From the NCBI GenBank assembly GCA_019648995.1, contig BLXT01002311.1:244236-268864 (forward strand): DNA of 24,629 nucleotides, in the 5' to 3' direction. The notes below the pieces were generated by a model, which worked only from the letters and a program-made list of their open reading frames with translations, had not been told where the DNA came from and did not search any database. Within the stretch, counting starts at the first letter, position 1. The number at the start of each line of letters is the position of its first letter. Shown here in pieces: positions 11,224 through 20,650 of this stretch. The position numbers and the translations under genes are program-made. Source of the DNA: Plakobranchus ocellatus. Its lineage: Eukaryota; Mollusca; Gastropoda; Plakobranchidae.

Positions 11224-11290
11224 AAATATGAGCATTTAACCAATTAAGTTGGATCTATAAATTTCTGCATCGTTTGGAAGAGGGAAGAGC

Positions 11291-11321
11291 TGTCAAAAAA
11301 AAAAAAAATGTATTTTTGACA
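11291..11321. repeat. Short inverted repeat (9-bp arms)
   Basis: TGTCAAAAA at 11291-11299 pairs exactly with TTTTTGACA at 11313-11321 across an A-rich loop. It is a weak AT hairpin and may be fortuitous in this A/T-rich region. Confidence 0.4.
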
Positions 11322-11534
11322 CAACCCTTATTCCCATGAAGTTTTCAATTTTAAAATATACGAAGACTGATTATAGAAAAATGAGAACCCAAAAGATATT
11401 AGACTTTTATGAGATATACGGGCAGTAAGTTCCTGGGATTACGTATATTATGTATTACTTTCATGCGACATCAGGATCATAACAGTTTCAGCAAGGGGGA
11501 TGAATGAGTTGACATCAAATTTTAAAAGGTGTGA

Positions 11535-11540
11535 AATAAA
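11535..11540 (+). terminator. Candidate internal poly(A) signal AATAAA
   Basis: Exact hexamer in GTGAAATAAATGG. The nearest T-rich tract is about 50 nt downstream, so it is a weaker candidate than 12455 or 13557. Confidence 0.2.
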
Positions 11541-12165
11541 TGGACAGACACGTGAAAAGACCAGGATAGTCTTGTTTGTATTCAAATGTTTTTTTTTTTT
11601 TTTTGGTTATTAATTTTAAGATCAGTTTCATTAAGTTGGACTGGTTCAGTTGAAGAGTGCGAAGCTTGCTCAGTGATGTGCACCTGCATTATTTCTCACT
11701 TGTGATTTGGGATTTCCCCCTTGACATCAGGACCGTGCCTAGAAAGTACATTGTAGTTTATTTGTGAATAATTAGTTCGATGTGCCATTACTTCTTAGTG
11801 TCATTTCGCAAATCTTGTGTGAAGACTAAATTGTGGTCGGACGATTAAGAATTTAACGTCGAGGGTAATCTAAAGTTCCCCAACCTTTCCCTTGTCAACA
11901 ATGTCAGTGCTTATAATCTGTAAACTGAGTTTTTCTTTGGTTTGTGACAAGTCAACTGTTGAAGCAGCTGTGATTGCTGGTGATATGTTTACTCTTTATT
12001 GATTGTAGCGTTTGTACTGAAAGTATAACCAGCCACAGCTATTTTACTGTACAAAGACCGTGCCTGTGTAGACATATTTTATTATGTGTATGTTTTATGG
12101 GTTAAATCAGTGAGGGATTTTTCACATCCTTTTTTTTTTCCTCATTTCTCTGTGAATATTGGATA

Positions 12166-12173
12166 TGTAAATA
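12166..12173 (+). promoter_or_regulatory. Pumilio-type element TGTAAATA
   Basis: Exact match to the UGUANAUA consensus bound by PUF/Pumilio proteins, on the presumed mRNA strand in the distal 3' UTR. A single 8-mer in AT-rich sequence is weak evidence. Confidence 0.3.
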
Positions 12174-12454
12174 ATTATATAAATGACTAAAGATGCAATT
12201 TCATTGTATGAAATCTTTACCATCATGTTTTTTTTTTTTTTCCCTTACATTTTAATAATGTTACTGTACTGTGAATATTATCAGTGCTGATTTAATAATT
12301 GTCATTTTCCCCCCATTTTATTTTACTCCTTAAAGTGTTGTTAGTTATTATCTTTCTAAGATCTTATTCAATTTATTGTATACCATTTTTTGGGGGGAGG
12401 AGAAACTTTTTAGACACATTTGTAACTGAGTTTGTCGAGAGCATCTGAATGCAC

Positions 12455-12460
12455 AATAAA
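12455..12460 (+). terminator. Candidate poly(A) signal AATAAA
   Basis: The hexamer in GCACAATAAATTTTAAG is followed within 20-30 nt by a T/GT-rich stretch (CTTTTCTGTGTAG), a normal arrangement for cleavage and polyadenylation. It could end a 6.2-kb 3' UTR. Confidence 0.4.
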
Positions 12461-13556
12461 TTTTAAGCTAGCTTTTCTGTGTAGTTTTAGACATCACTTT
12501 TTCGTCATTTCTTTCAAGTTTTGTAGCTAAAGTTGACAAATGAAAGGGAAACTATCGTTGAATGTATTTAAACACTATCGGTATCTAAAGCTGGGGCACA
12601 AAAATCTTTTTCACATGTTATCGAATCTCTGTTGGTTCCTACAAAAACCATCAATTAGACCTCATCATTAGCGGTAGTAATTTTAGGACCAGGGTTTTTT
12701 TTCCATTGCCGTGAAACGCTATATACATCTTTGTGTTAACATATATAGTATTGAAAGAAAAATTAAATAGTTAAACTTTCATGACCAATTTATCCCTTTT
12801 ACAGGAAATTTGGCAATACCATGTGCTTTGCCTGAAAATTGTGCAAAGCAAAGGTCTTGAAATCATTATCAATAAATTAGATGTTCCTTTCACACTCAGG
12901 TAAAAATGCATACATTGAGCATTATCTCTCAAAAATACCTTGCCACAACTGTAGGAAGCAAAATGAAAATGATAAGTGTTATCAATTTATTGTGTTTTTT
13001 TCAAAGAAGCCATATGCATTGTGCAACGAGAAGTGAAATATTTTAAAAGCATAATGTGAAAGAAAACCTGTTGATGGCCAACCTCATTTAACCCGAACTT
13101 TTATTTCAGAAACTTGCAGCATATATGCAAGTCATTCGTGTTGGCTCTTGCAAATTGGAGACATTATTATCTGACCAGTGACTGGCATAATATTCCATGA
13201 TTAACTATGGATTAGTTTTCTTTTTCTTAAATATTTCGTTAAAAAATTAGAAACGTCACAACCAATGAAAGCGTCGGTAGTTCAGGTCTCTTCAGAGTGT
13301 CTTTCCTTTACTAATATTTTTTCTCTCCCATTTGGTATTATAGAAAAATGTATTGAAACGGAACCAAGGGTTGTAAATTTGTCAACCACTGTTGGTCTTA
13401 ATTTTTTGATGTTTTTCTACATTCTTTTTTTTTTGAATAACTTCTAAATGCCTTTTCTCCGTATTTCCCCTCATTTGTTCAGTGCTTGTATTAAGCATCA
13501 GTGTGATAGAAGTTTGGAAAGAAGAGGATTCAAAAGAGGAACTTTGCTTGTGGTGA

Positions 13557-13562
13557 AATAAA
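13557..13562 (+). terminator. Best candidate distal poly(A) signal AATAAA
   Basis: The hexamer in GTGAAATAAATATAC is followed from about 13571 to 13612 by a dense T/GT-rich tract (TTTGTGTTGTGTTTGTC), the strongest signal-plus-downstream-element pair in this region. I place the MBD5/6-like mRNA end near 13,575-13,585. Confidence 0.5.
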
Positions 13563-13585
13563 TATACATAGATTTCTCTCTTTGT

Positions 13586-14534
13586 GTTGTGTTTGTCTCT
13601 CTCTTTTTTATGTTTTTCAGAGTGTTGAAAATTGTGTACACATCGTCACCTCAGAATTACCTTATGCCATCTCCATTTTTTGCTTAAACGGACTTATTTA
13701 CACCAAGGGCAATAACTAGTCCCATTTTATATATCTTAGAGGGATCATTGCCGAAAGAAACTCATACATGGAGAAAAAGGCAAGTTATAAAGTAATTTTT
13801 GCATTTTAATGACACAGGTTTCCAAACTTTACAGGCGATTTTCTCCAAACAAGAAAATGTGGAGATAGCATAAAGTAATTCTAAGGTGATGACATGTTTA
13901 TATACATGTACTATTTGTGAGACTGTTGTCTTCTGCTACATGATGAGCAGAAGTTAACATGCCTGGTTTTTACATTCCGTTCAGGATATTAAGAAGAGAA
14001 TTGAATAGGAATATGGTATCTACAAGTGGAAAACTGCAAGCTTCTGACTGCAGAACCCTGACAGAATAGACATTTTTGGGGGGTATAGCACACTCGATGG
14101 CTTTTATAAAAATGTTTCTTTTTATTGTGTTGCTTGAACTGTTATCCATTTGAATACAATTGAAGCGGCATGATTTTGGTGCTAGGATTAGTTGATTCCT
14201 TGCAGGTTTTAGGCATAATCATGCAGAATTACATTTTGGTTTGAAATTTCAAAATATGTTCAGTAGAGTTGGCTTCAGATAAAACTTCCTGGGACCAGGT
14301 CAGAATTTTATCTTAACCATACTGTTTCAACAGGATTTTACAGGATTTTAGGATGATTAGGTATGTAGGACTGAGAGTGAGAGAAAGGGCGGCTGCTAGC
14401 GATACACATTCTCTCTCTCTCTCTCTCTCTGCATGCATGAGTGTGCACACAAGGGGGGAAGAAGAAAATTTGTAGGTGTCATATATCATAACTTGGGTAA
14501 TGGCAGGTCAGATTCTCCACAAAAATGTTAAGCA
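13586..14534. other. Intergenic, no gene seen
   Basis: The interval lies between the inferred end of the MBD5/6-like transcript and the first miniature element. It contains a TACATGTA octamer at 13903-13910, a short direct repeat of CAGGATTTTA near 14332-14351 and a (CT)n microsatellite. No sustained ORF or RNA gene is visible. Confidence 0.6.
14410..14430. repeat. (CT)n dinucleotide microsatellite
   Basis: About ten CT units in an otherwise unremarkable intergenic stretch. Confidence 0.9.
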
Positions 14535-14721
14535 CGGTGGAGTCTGTTTAAAGTCAACTCCTGGGGACAGTCAAAATTTGGTTTGACTTCAACCAAGACT
14601 GAAGAGTTGACTTTTTCCGTTACAATGAAATAGAAAAAAAAAACCAAAAGGGGCAGCCATAAGGAGTTGACTTTAAGCATGAGTTTACCGTGAGTGAGTT
14701 GGCTTTATCCAGACTCCACTG
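14535..14721. mobile_element. Miniature inverted-repeat element, CAGTGGAGTCTG-type termini (pogo/Tigger-like)
   Basis: The left end reads CGGTGGAGTCTGTTTAAAGTC and, reverse-complemented, the right end reads CAGTGGAGTCTGGATAAAGCC, so the terminal inverted repeats match over about 20 bp with few differences. The right end abuts TA, the target expected for Tc1/mariner/pogo elements; the left flank is CA, perhaps a decayed TA. GTTGACTTT-like motifs recur inside in both orientations. At 187 bp with no ORF it is a non-autonomous copy. The superfamily is inferred from the termini and target site only. Confidence 0.7.
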
Positions 14722-16539
14722 TATTTAATCATAAAGATAGAAATGCTTTCACTTTTTTGTTTTTGTCATCATGTAAGTCAACCCAAAGACGAAAAAGAAA
14801 AATAAAAAAAAAACACCTCTCATTGCAAATTGACTCATAATTTTTTTTTTCCTTTTTGGTGGCTTGGGGAGGGGGTAAGGAAGAGAAGCTGGGTATTATA
14901 AGTTTTAATTTACTTTTAATTCGTTATGAATTTCCCCATTTCTAACATTGTGTTGATATCTCAAAATATAATTTCTTTTCAAGCGATTTTAAAATCAAAT
15001 CATAGCTTTAATTTATGAAAAAGAAAAATCAACCAGATGTGATCAATCGAGAGCACAAAATTAAAAGGTAAAAATTGTAATTCAGATCACAAAAATGCCA
15101 GTATTAGTACATACAATTTCTAAAGTTCAACTTTTCATGTTGAAATAAAGCAGTTTTCAAAATTCTAAGTTAGCAATACAATTGAAAAAACAAATAATTT
15201 AATGTTGTAATTTTTCTAATTAAGGTGACACCTTTTTCCCTCTTGATTCTAAAAAGAGCTTATATTAGAAGCAGAGCTAAGTAATGACCACATGTTACTG
15301 GAGAAGAAAAGAAATAATTATTGAAATTCAAACATTGAAACGCTCATAATGATGTAGACATATGGATGAGCATTTCTTTCATTCCGTTACATTTCATATC
15401 AGATCAGACTACTGAATGTAGCCATGATGTTTTATGATGAGAGTATATTAAAATGATATGGTCCTTTGGCTTTTGTCCCCAGTGACTTCTTCCCTTTAAG
15501 TTTTGACTAAACATGCCAAAATTTTTCAAAGCCACTTGGACTTCTCAAGTTTCTGATCTTGTCGAAGTCTTGTGACACACTTGGCATTGTCCCAGCTGGT
15601 GGTGGAGGTAGGTTTTTTTTTCTTCAAAGCTACATGTTATCTCTAATACTATGACATGGAAATCTCCCTCCCTATATCCTGGGCTAATGAAGGGATTCGG
15701 TGGTAGTTACCTTCAAGATTGACATGCGGGGTGTCCCTTTGTTATGGACCACTGCTGTCCTAGTGCTGAAAGTAAGGTCCCCACTTCACTGACTGACAAT
15801 GTTTTTGTCTGAAGTAAACCCACAACAGACAGTGCGTCACGGCAAAGACAAGTCCCAATTTCCTGGCCACTAGCACTGAATGGTAATTGATTGATTGATT
15901 ATTGGTATACCCAGTCCACCATCAGGCACTGACTGGTAACCTGTAGTGTTTTCAGACTGGAAGATGTCCAAGAGACTGGAGAGTGGAGCAGTTATGACAT
16001 TGTCGGCAAACTTCATAATGTGCAGCCGAGATAATAGTTACTACTCTCATCATGTATTGAAGTGAAGTCATGGATATCTTTGATAGTTTCAAACCCACAT
16101 CTGAGAAGTCAAAGCTTATTGATGCAATCTTATCTTAGTTAGATGCCCAGGGGAGTACTGCAGCCGTGAGACCAATGCATCTTAGCTAAGGTTCATCACC
16201 AACAGACATCATATTGCCTGGTTGATAAAGTCCTCAAAACAAGCAACTGCAGATGACTTACGGGGAAAAAAAGAGGGAATAGGCTGTGTGGAAACATACA
16301 CATAGGAAGAGCAAACCTCCAGCACTTCACTTTGGACCAGAGAATAGAGAAATCAGCCTAAAAACTTGCACTTCTGTGACTCACTTTAACTGAGAAAAGT
16401 ACTGCTTAGCCTGGTGCAGGCAGTACACAGAGTTCAAAAGTATGAATCCCTTTGCTAAGAAATGAAAGTGTAAGGTCCATGCAGTTCAGTCCCCTTGTAC
16501 AGACACGGACATTCCTGCTAAGAACTACATGTATTATTT
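14722..16539. other. Intergenic, no gene recognised; part is less AT-rich
   Basis: The first part (to about 15,430) is AT-rich with A runs. From about 15,450 to 16,450 the composition is more balanced and looks like a decayed unique or repeat-derived sequence, with a short (ATTG)n run near 15886-15902. I translated parts by eye on both strands and found stops and no known domain. It could be an old transposable-element fossil, but no ends are visible. Confidence 0.45.
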
Positions 16540-16841
16540 ATGACGATGTTCGACTGGTGTTGGTATCACATCAGGTAATATATTAACTGCTATTTTCAAG
16601 GTCATTGAACAGGATCACAATTCGTCATTGAAACCAGCCATAACTCTTGAAAAGGAAAAAAAGAAGACTTGAATTCTATGCCGTTATTATATGACAGCAT
16701 TTGACTGGTGTTTGGAGCACATCAGGTAACATATCAACTGCTATTTTCAAGGTCATTGATCAGATTCACAATTCGTCATTGAAACCAGCTATAGCTCTTG
16801 AAAAGGAAAGAAAAAAAATTTATATTGTATGTCATTATTAT
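16540..16841 (+). repeat. Tandem duplication, 151-bp unit, two diverged copies
   Basis: Copy 1 (about 16540-16690) and copy 2 (about 16691-16841) share GACTGGTGTT, CTATTTTCAAGGTCATTGA, CACAATTCGTCATTGAAACC and CTTGAAAAGGAAA in the same order and spacing. Part of a further unit (TATTATATTA) starts each boundary. The copies are clearly diverged, so the duplication is not recent. No coding function is seen. Confidence 0.85.
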
Positions 16842-17796
16842 ATTAACACGCACATGCTTGAAGTTAAAGAACTGCTGATACAACGTGTATCTGTAGTACT
16901 AGTAGATAAATGAAGAGCAGCAGCATCGTCAGTGTTCAGTCTATGGATGATACCGCTTTTCATTGGAAGCATTATTGTGAGAGAGAGGAACAGCACGAAA
17001 GGTCATTCTATCTACATTTTAATCTGTGGTATATTTGATATTTGTTTAAATGTGATATTGTGTCCATGTTTATTGTTGCTCTGTATTTTGATATTAAAAA
17101 AAACTAAATGCTATTGCTTTGTGACAAAAAACAAAACAAAACAAAACAAAAAAAGCTTTGATATCTCCTCGTTTGAAATACATACTTGCTTTGACGTCTG
17201 ATTTTAATGATTTATATGATTAGATCTTATAAAGTTCAAATCTCCTGAAGCCAAATGAAGAGCAGTATTCGTCTGTGTTAAGTTTATTATGAGATTGCAC
17301 ATGTAGTGTATTACAATAGCAGATTTTAACTTGTTCCCAATACTGTGACATTCTAATGTGTCAAAAAACTACATGTATGATTAAACCAAACACCTTCAAA
17401 ACCATGTTAAAAACAAAAAAAAAAACAAAACAACAACAACAAAAGAGACATCAATACATGATTCAAAGGTAAGACTATTTTTTTTATAAGTATAAAATAT
17501 AAAAACATCTCATAATCCACAGGCAGAAATAAATTGACAAACTTTTTTGGCTTAGCTTGTGTAATAAAACTGGTATTAATCTATTATTTGATTTATCTTG
17601 ACTTTGTATTAAGAGATACTCCACCTCAAGAGAGAGTTAATACAATTTTAACTTTCTTAAGAAAACAAACCATCATATACAACAATGCAGGTTTTTTCTA
17701 ATTTAAATCTAGAAAAAAAAAATTCAGTCTTTGATAATTGATTGAGCAAAAAAATTACCACACCTGTAATACAGATATGCATTTTTCGTACAAATA
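16842..17796. other. Intergenic, AT-rich, no gene seen
   Basis: The stretch holds an (AAAAC)n microsatellite near 17126-17150, an A/CAA-rich run near 17411-17442 and a TACATGTA at 17370-17377. The open frame at 16932-17201 gives a hydrophobic product only because the DNA is T-rich; it has no family resemblance. Confidence 0.55.
17126..17150 (+). repeat. (AAAAC)n microsatellite
   Basis: Several AAAAC units in a row between longer A runs. Confidence 0.8.
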
Positions 17797-18222
17797 CAGT
17801 GGAAACCTCAAAAACCAAATTCCGATTATTCTAAATTCTCATAAATTGAAGTACATGTATCCCCGATCTGAGTTTTTTTTCTCTTCTTTGACTTTGTTGA
17901 GTTCGACCTCACTATTCGAAGTCAAAGAAAGTTGATTCTCATAATTCGAAGCCCACATCGCCACAAAATACAATACGAAAAAAAAATTGCTTTCCTCTCG
18001 CCACTCCCAAAACAGTGCCGATCACCGCTGACATATACCAGAAGTGCCATAAATAACAATGTGAGAGAGGGAAGAGATAAAATAGGGTGAGGGGAGGAAA
18101 GTGAGGTGCCGAATGTAGGTTTAATAGTTAGTGGTGTTCTTTGCCCCTTATAATAATTCACAGTCTCATAATTGGAAGTTGTGGTCCATTCCCTGGCACT
18201 TGGAATTATGAGGTTTCCACTG
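17797..18222. mobile_element. Non-autonomous pogo/Tigger-like element with TA target duplication
   Basis: The termini CAGTGGAAACCTCA (17797-17810) and TGAGGTTTCCACTG (18209-18222) are perfect 14-bp inverted repeats, and the element is flanked on both sides by TA (17795-17796 and 18223-18224). Repeated TCATAATTCGAAG-like motifs occur in the interior and near the right end (CTCATAATTGGAAG). CAGTGGAA-type termini with a TA target are typical of pogo/Tigger elements. At 426 bp it is too short for a transposase; the open frame on the - strand at 17922-18161 has no DDE motif and is not called. Confidence 0.85.
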
Positions 18223-18567
18223 TAATAGTTAAAAAAAAATAATTACAATTTATTAGGGAAAAAAAAGTCATTCATAGATAAAGATACCAATTATTTTTTC
18301 AATCATAATGTAAAATATAAGGAATCTTCCACAATTCTGCTTCCCAATTATGGTATAAAATCCTTTGGTATTATAAAACTTAAATATAAGAACAATTCTT
18401 TCTCCAGTCGAGTGAATGGTTGTATCTAGAATAAATTTACAAATACAACCTAATATATTAAGAAAAAAAAAACATTTGAGAGTTTTGCAGCAAAACAAGA
18501 TAAATATTGTGTGTAATATTGAATCTGAATAGAACAACTTTCACTTCACAATTACTAACAAAAGTAT
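18223..18567. other. Intergenic, AT-rich, no gene seen
   Basis: Only A/T runs and short chance frames are visible. A TTTATT at 18249-18254 reads AATAAA on the - strand, but it is more than 900 nt beyond the SDHAF3 stop codon. Confidence 0.5.
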
Positions 18568-18837
18568 TGAGGTTGGCAATAGTGCAATCAGTCTGGCATT
18601 TCTTTCATATCACTCAGGGTGCAGGTTTAAATTCCCAGCCTGGCTGACAAATTTTATCAAGTCTACAGTATCCAACCGATACAACCACGATCAATGTTGG
18701 CTAGCTTGGCCTCTCAAAACCCAGCAAAAGTAAAGGCAGCAAGAAGAGCTGAGAAACTACCTCACTAAAATAAGGACACTACTCCTGGTCCCCCTAGCTA
18801 GAGACTTTGTTTTGAGTATGGCGTTTGCTTTACTTTA
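18568..18837 (+). mobile_element. tRNA-derived SINE-like element
   Basis: An A-box-like TGGCAATAGTGC (about 18574) is followed 50 nt later by a B-box-like GGTTTAAATTCC (18624-18635), with CCCAGCCTGGCTGACA after it. This is the internal RNA polymerase III promoter layout of a tRNA head. The body continues about 200 bp and ends in a CTTTACTTTA-type tail near 18837, as in several molluscan SINEs I recall. The mismatches to B-box consensus and lack of a tRNA fold argue for an aged SINE, not a working tRNA. Exact ends are uncertain because no target-site duplication is clear. Confidence 0.55.
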
Positions 18838-18898
18838 ACAGTGCCACCAAAAAGTACCGGTACTGATTTCAAGATTAAGGACATCATTATTCAAATAA

Positions 18899-19123
18899 CT
18901 TGCTTTACCCAATTTTGTACTGAGATATTTTTAGAGAATAAAAATAAGACTAAGAACATTTGACATTAAGAATCAAACGAATCTAAAAATAACATGTCAT
19001 ACTTTGTCCCACTTGCTTTATCTAATTTTGTGCAAGGAAATTCTTAGATGCTAAAAATAAGAGCACTATAGACACACAATCAAATGAATCTAAAAATTAC
19101 TTGTCACAATTCGTTCCAAAGGT
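18899..19123. repeat. Tandem duplication, about 113-bp unit, just downstream of SDHAF3
   Basis: Copies at 18899-19011 and 19012-19123 share CTTGCTTTA, AATTTTGT, CTAAAAATAA and GAATCTAAAAAT in order, with substitutions and small indels. The second copy ends about 60 nt from the SDHAF3 stop codon, so the duplication probably lies in that gene's 3' UTR or terminator region. Confidence 0.8.
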
Positions 19124-19182
19124 ATTAATATTCAGAGATTCATTAAAAAGGTGGTATCCTAAAGCTAAAAATCTGCCCAACA

Positions 19183-19362
19183 TCAACTCTGTGGTGTCTT
19201 CTCTGCTGTGTCTTTGGGTTGTGTTGTTTCTTTAAAGAGTTCATGCAGCTGACCGAGCTGCTCCTCACGAAAATTGTCCAACATTTCTGGTGACAAGTTT
19301 TCACCCACAATCTGCTCCCGTTTCCTCTGAGACAGTTGCTGCGCTAGGGTTACATAGTACTT
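19183..19362 (-). CDS. SDHAF3: Succinate dehydrogenase assembly factor 3, exon 2 (C-terminal 59 residues plus stop)
   Basis: Read on the - strand from 19362, the exon encodes KYYVTLAQQLSQRK, then a central ENLSPEMLDNFREEQLGQL block, and ends TAEKTPQS followed by TGA (19185-19183). The acceptor is TTTCCACACCAG immediately before 19362, preceded by a pyrimidine-rich tract, and the junction is phase 0. From memory the SDHAF3/ACN9 family has the same continuation: an EW-x-Y helix, then a segment with L-x-D-[FN]-x-x-EQ-x-x-QL-x-EL. This half completes a 121-residue protein, close to the usual size of about 125. It is too short for a plain ORF scan and is recognised by splicing and family match. 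Confidence 0.9.
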   Translation of the reverse strand, partial: KYYVTLAQQLSQRKREQIVGENLSPEMLDNFREEQLGQLHELFKETTQPKDTAEKTPQS

Positions 19363-20361
19363 CTGGTGTGGAAACAGAAAAACACAAAGGTGTATAAGAA
19401 TGAAATAGAAGATGAAGAAACACGTCTACTTAAATTGAAAGTAAAAGTATTTCAAGAAACTTGGGCAGCATAAAAACAAACTAGTTAACTGAACAGAAAT
19501 AAAACTAAAGGAGAAATGGACTTCAAAAAATGAAGAAAGACTATTTTTATCTCCCTAAAATAAAAAAAAGTTAGACAAAATCAAGATGGCTATAGAAATA
19601 GAACAAGTAAATACTGGATTAGATTTAAAATTTAACCATTATTTTACCCACACTAAAGCCAAGAAGAAATATACATGTATATATATATAGTAAATCATCT
19701 ATGATATGAGCCTACAGTTGGGGCTTACACTTACACAGATACCTCTATCTTTTAAAAAAAAAAAATCAATGATCAAGATTGAACAGATTCAGCAAAGTCT
19801 TATAGATACATAAAATCCAATGACAGCAAAGCATAAGGACACCCAAAGAAAAACTGGATTGGCAGTTAAACAGACTCTTTTGATTCCATTCCCTCCATCT
19901 TGCCGAAGATAGAGGACTATTTCCTCTCACCGTATCTGACAAAGTTAAATCTCTCAAAACAGAAATTCCTTGACAGTTTTACTTATATCATTTGCATGTC
20001 TGCTTTCTATCACTTACATCATTTAAGGGAATTTAGTTCTAAAGAAAGATTATTATATAATAGGTTTAATGTTGTTGTACTTTTTAGAACTTCATTAAAT
20101 GGGTTACTCAATTAAGCTTATGATATTGAAAAAAGTCAATCTTAATCATGATGATAACAACATTTTTGACCAAACCTATTCAAAAGGAAAAAAAACCTGT
20201 TAACATTTACACCTTCTAAATGTTGAGATGTCATAATAGCCTACTATTAACTTCTGTAAGTGTCAAAGAATAAAAAAATTCCAAGTGGACTTTCAGTATA
20301 ATTTGTCATTCTTTTTTTTTTTTAAACTGAGTCTGTCCCAAAATCCCTTCCTTTTCTTTAC
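19363..20361 (-). other. Phase-0 GT-AG intron of SDHAF3
   Basis: On the - strand the donor is ACG|GTAAAG (20361-20356) and the acceptor is CCACACCAG ending at 19363. The 999-bp intron is AT-rich and has a TACATGTA at 19672-19679 with an adjoining (TA)n run. No other gene is seen in it. Confidence 0.85.
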
Positions 20362-20547
20362 CGTCCACTCCTGCATAAAAACAGCGACTTCTGGTGGCTC
20401 CGCATTTTTGTGGGCTCTGAACTCTTCCTTGACATACTGGTCGCCTAAAGCTTTCATCTGCAGGGGCAGACCTCTGTGGAGCTTGAGGATTGCCTTATAC
20501 AATGCCCTTACTCTCATCAAATGACTAGTTCTTGTAGACATGGTCAT
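20362..20547 (-). CDS. SDHAF3: Succinate dehydrogenase assembly factor 3, exon 1 (N-terminal 62 residues)
   Basis: The exon encodes [18 protein letters not shown], then [27 protein letters not shown] and FMQEWT at the splice site. This is the LYR-type helical fold of SDHAF3 (ACN9/Sdh7): the tripeptide appears as L-Y-K, followed by the LHR, LP, LGDQYVK and EFR-x-HK signatures I recall for this family. The protein works in the mitochondrial matrix, helping the iron-sulfur subunit SDHB mature before complex II assembly. I chose the ATG at 20547 (G at -3); the ATG at 20541 also has a good context (A at -3), and either gives a short N-terminus before RVRALYK. The gene is convergent with the MBD5/6-like gene. 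It looks intact and functional. Confidence 0.93.
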
Positions 20548-20650
20548 TCCACTTAATCTGCTAGTCCTGATTTAGGCAATAACAGTCTTGAAGACGCGAA
20601 TCCACTGTTGTTTACCAATAGTTACAGGTCACAGCCCGTGTCCTCAAGTG
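20548..20650 (-). promoter_or_regulatory. Likely SDHAF3 5' UTR and proximal promoter
   Basis: The stretch directly upstream of the SDHAF3 start is less AT-rich than its surroundings and contains a CCAAT pentamer (+ orientation, 20615-20619) about 70 nt before the ATG, plus CGCGAA and TGACCT-like motifs. No TATA box is obvious. The call rests on position and these weak motifs. Confidence 0.35.

Larger units (their letters stand above)
6237..13585 (+). other. Probable very long 3' UTR of the MBD5/6-like gene
   Basis: From the stop codon to about 13,585 there is no credible coding exon, only short chance frames. The + strand is strongly T-rich with many T runs, as in long neuronal-type 3' UTRs. 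AATAAA hexamers on the sense strand occur at 7572, 11535, 12455, 12871 and 13557, so shorter forms are possible. The 13557 signal is followed by the best GT/T-rich downstream element. A Pumilio-type TGTAAATA lies at 12166-12173. The extent is inferred; part of this could be intergenic if an earlier poly(A) site is the main one. Confidence 0.5.

Noticed and set aside
12824..12850. TGCTTTGC...GCAAAGCA hairpin as a microRNA precursor
   Set aside because: An 8-bp stem is far too short for a precursor and the flanks do not extend the pairing.
15450..16450. Balanced-composition stretch as a pseudogene
   Set aside because: Translations checked by eye on both strands hit stops frequently and show no known protein; without a family match it is left as unassigned sequence.
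16932..17201. 89-codon frame that looks like transmembrane segments
   Set aside because: It overlaps an (AAAAC)n microsatellite and AT-rich filler; the hydrophobicity is compositional.
17922..18161. Open frame on the - strand inside the pogo/Tigger-like element as a transposase
   Set aside because: No DDE or helix-turn-helix motif and far too short; the element is non-autonomous.
18568..18650. A functional tRNA gene
   Set aside because: The A- and B-box-like segments deviate from consensus, and no acceptor stem or clean cloverleaf can be drawn. SINE origin explains it better.
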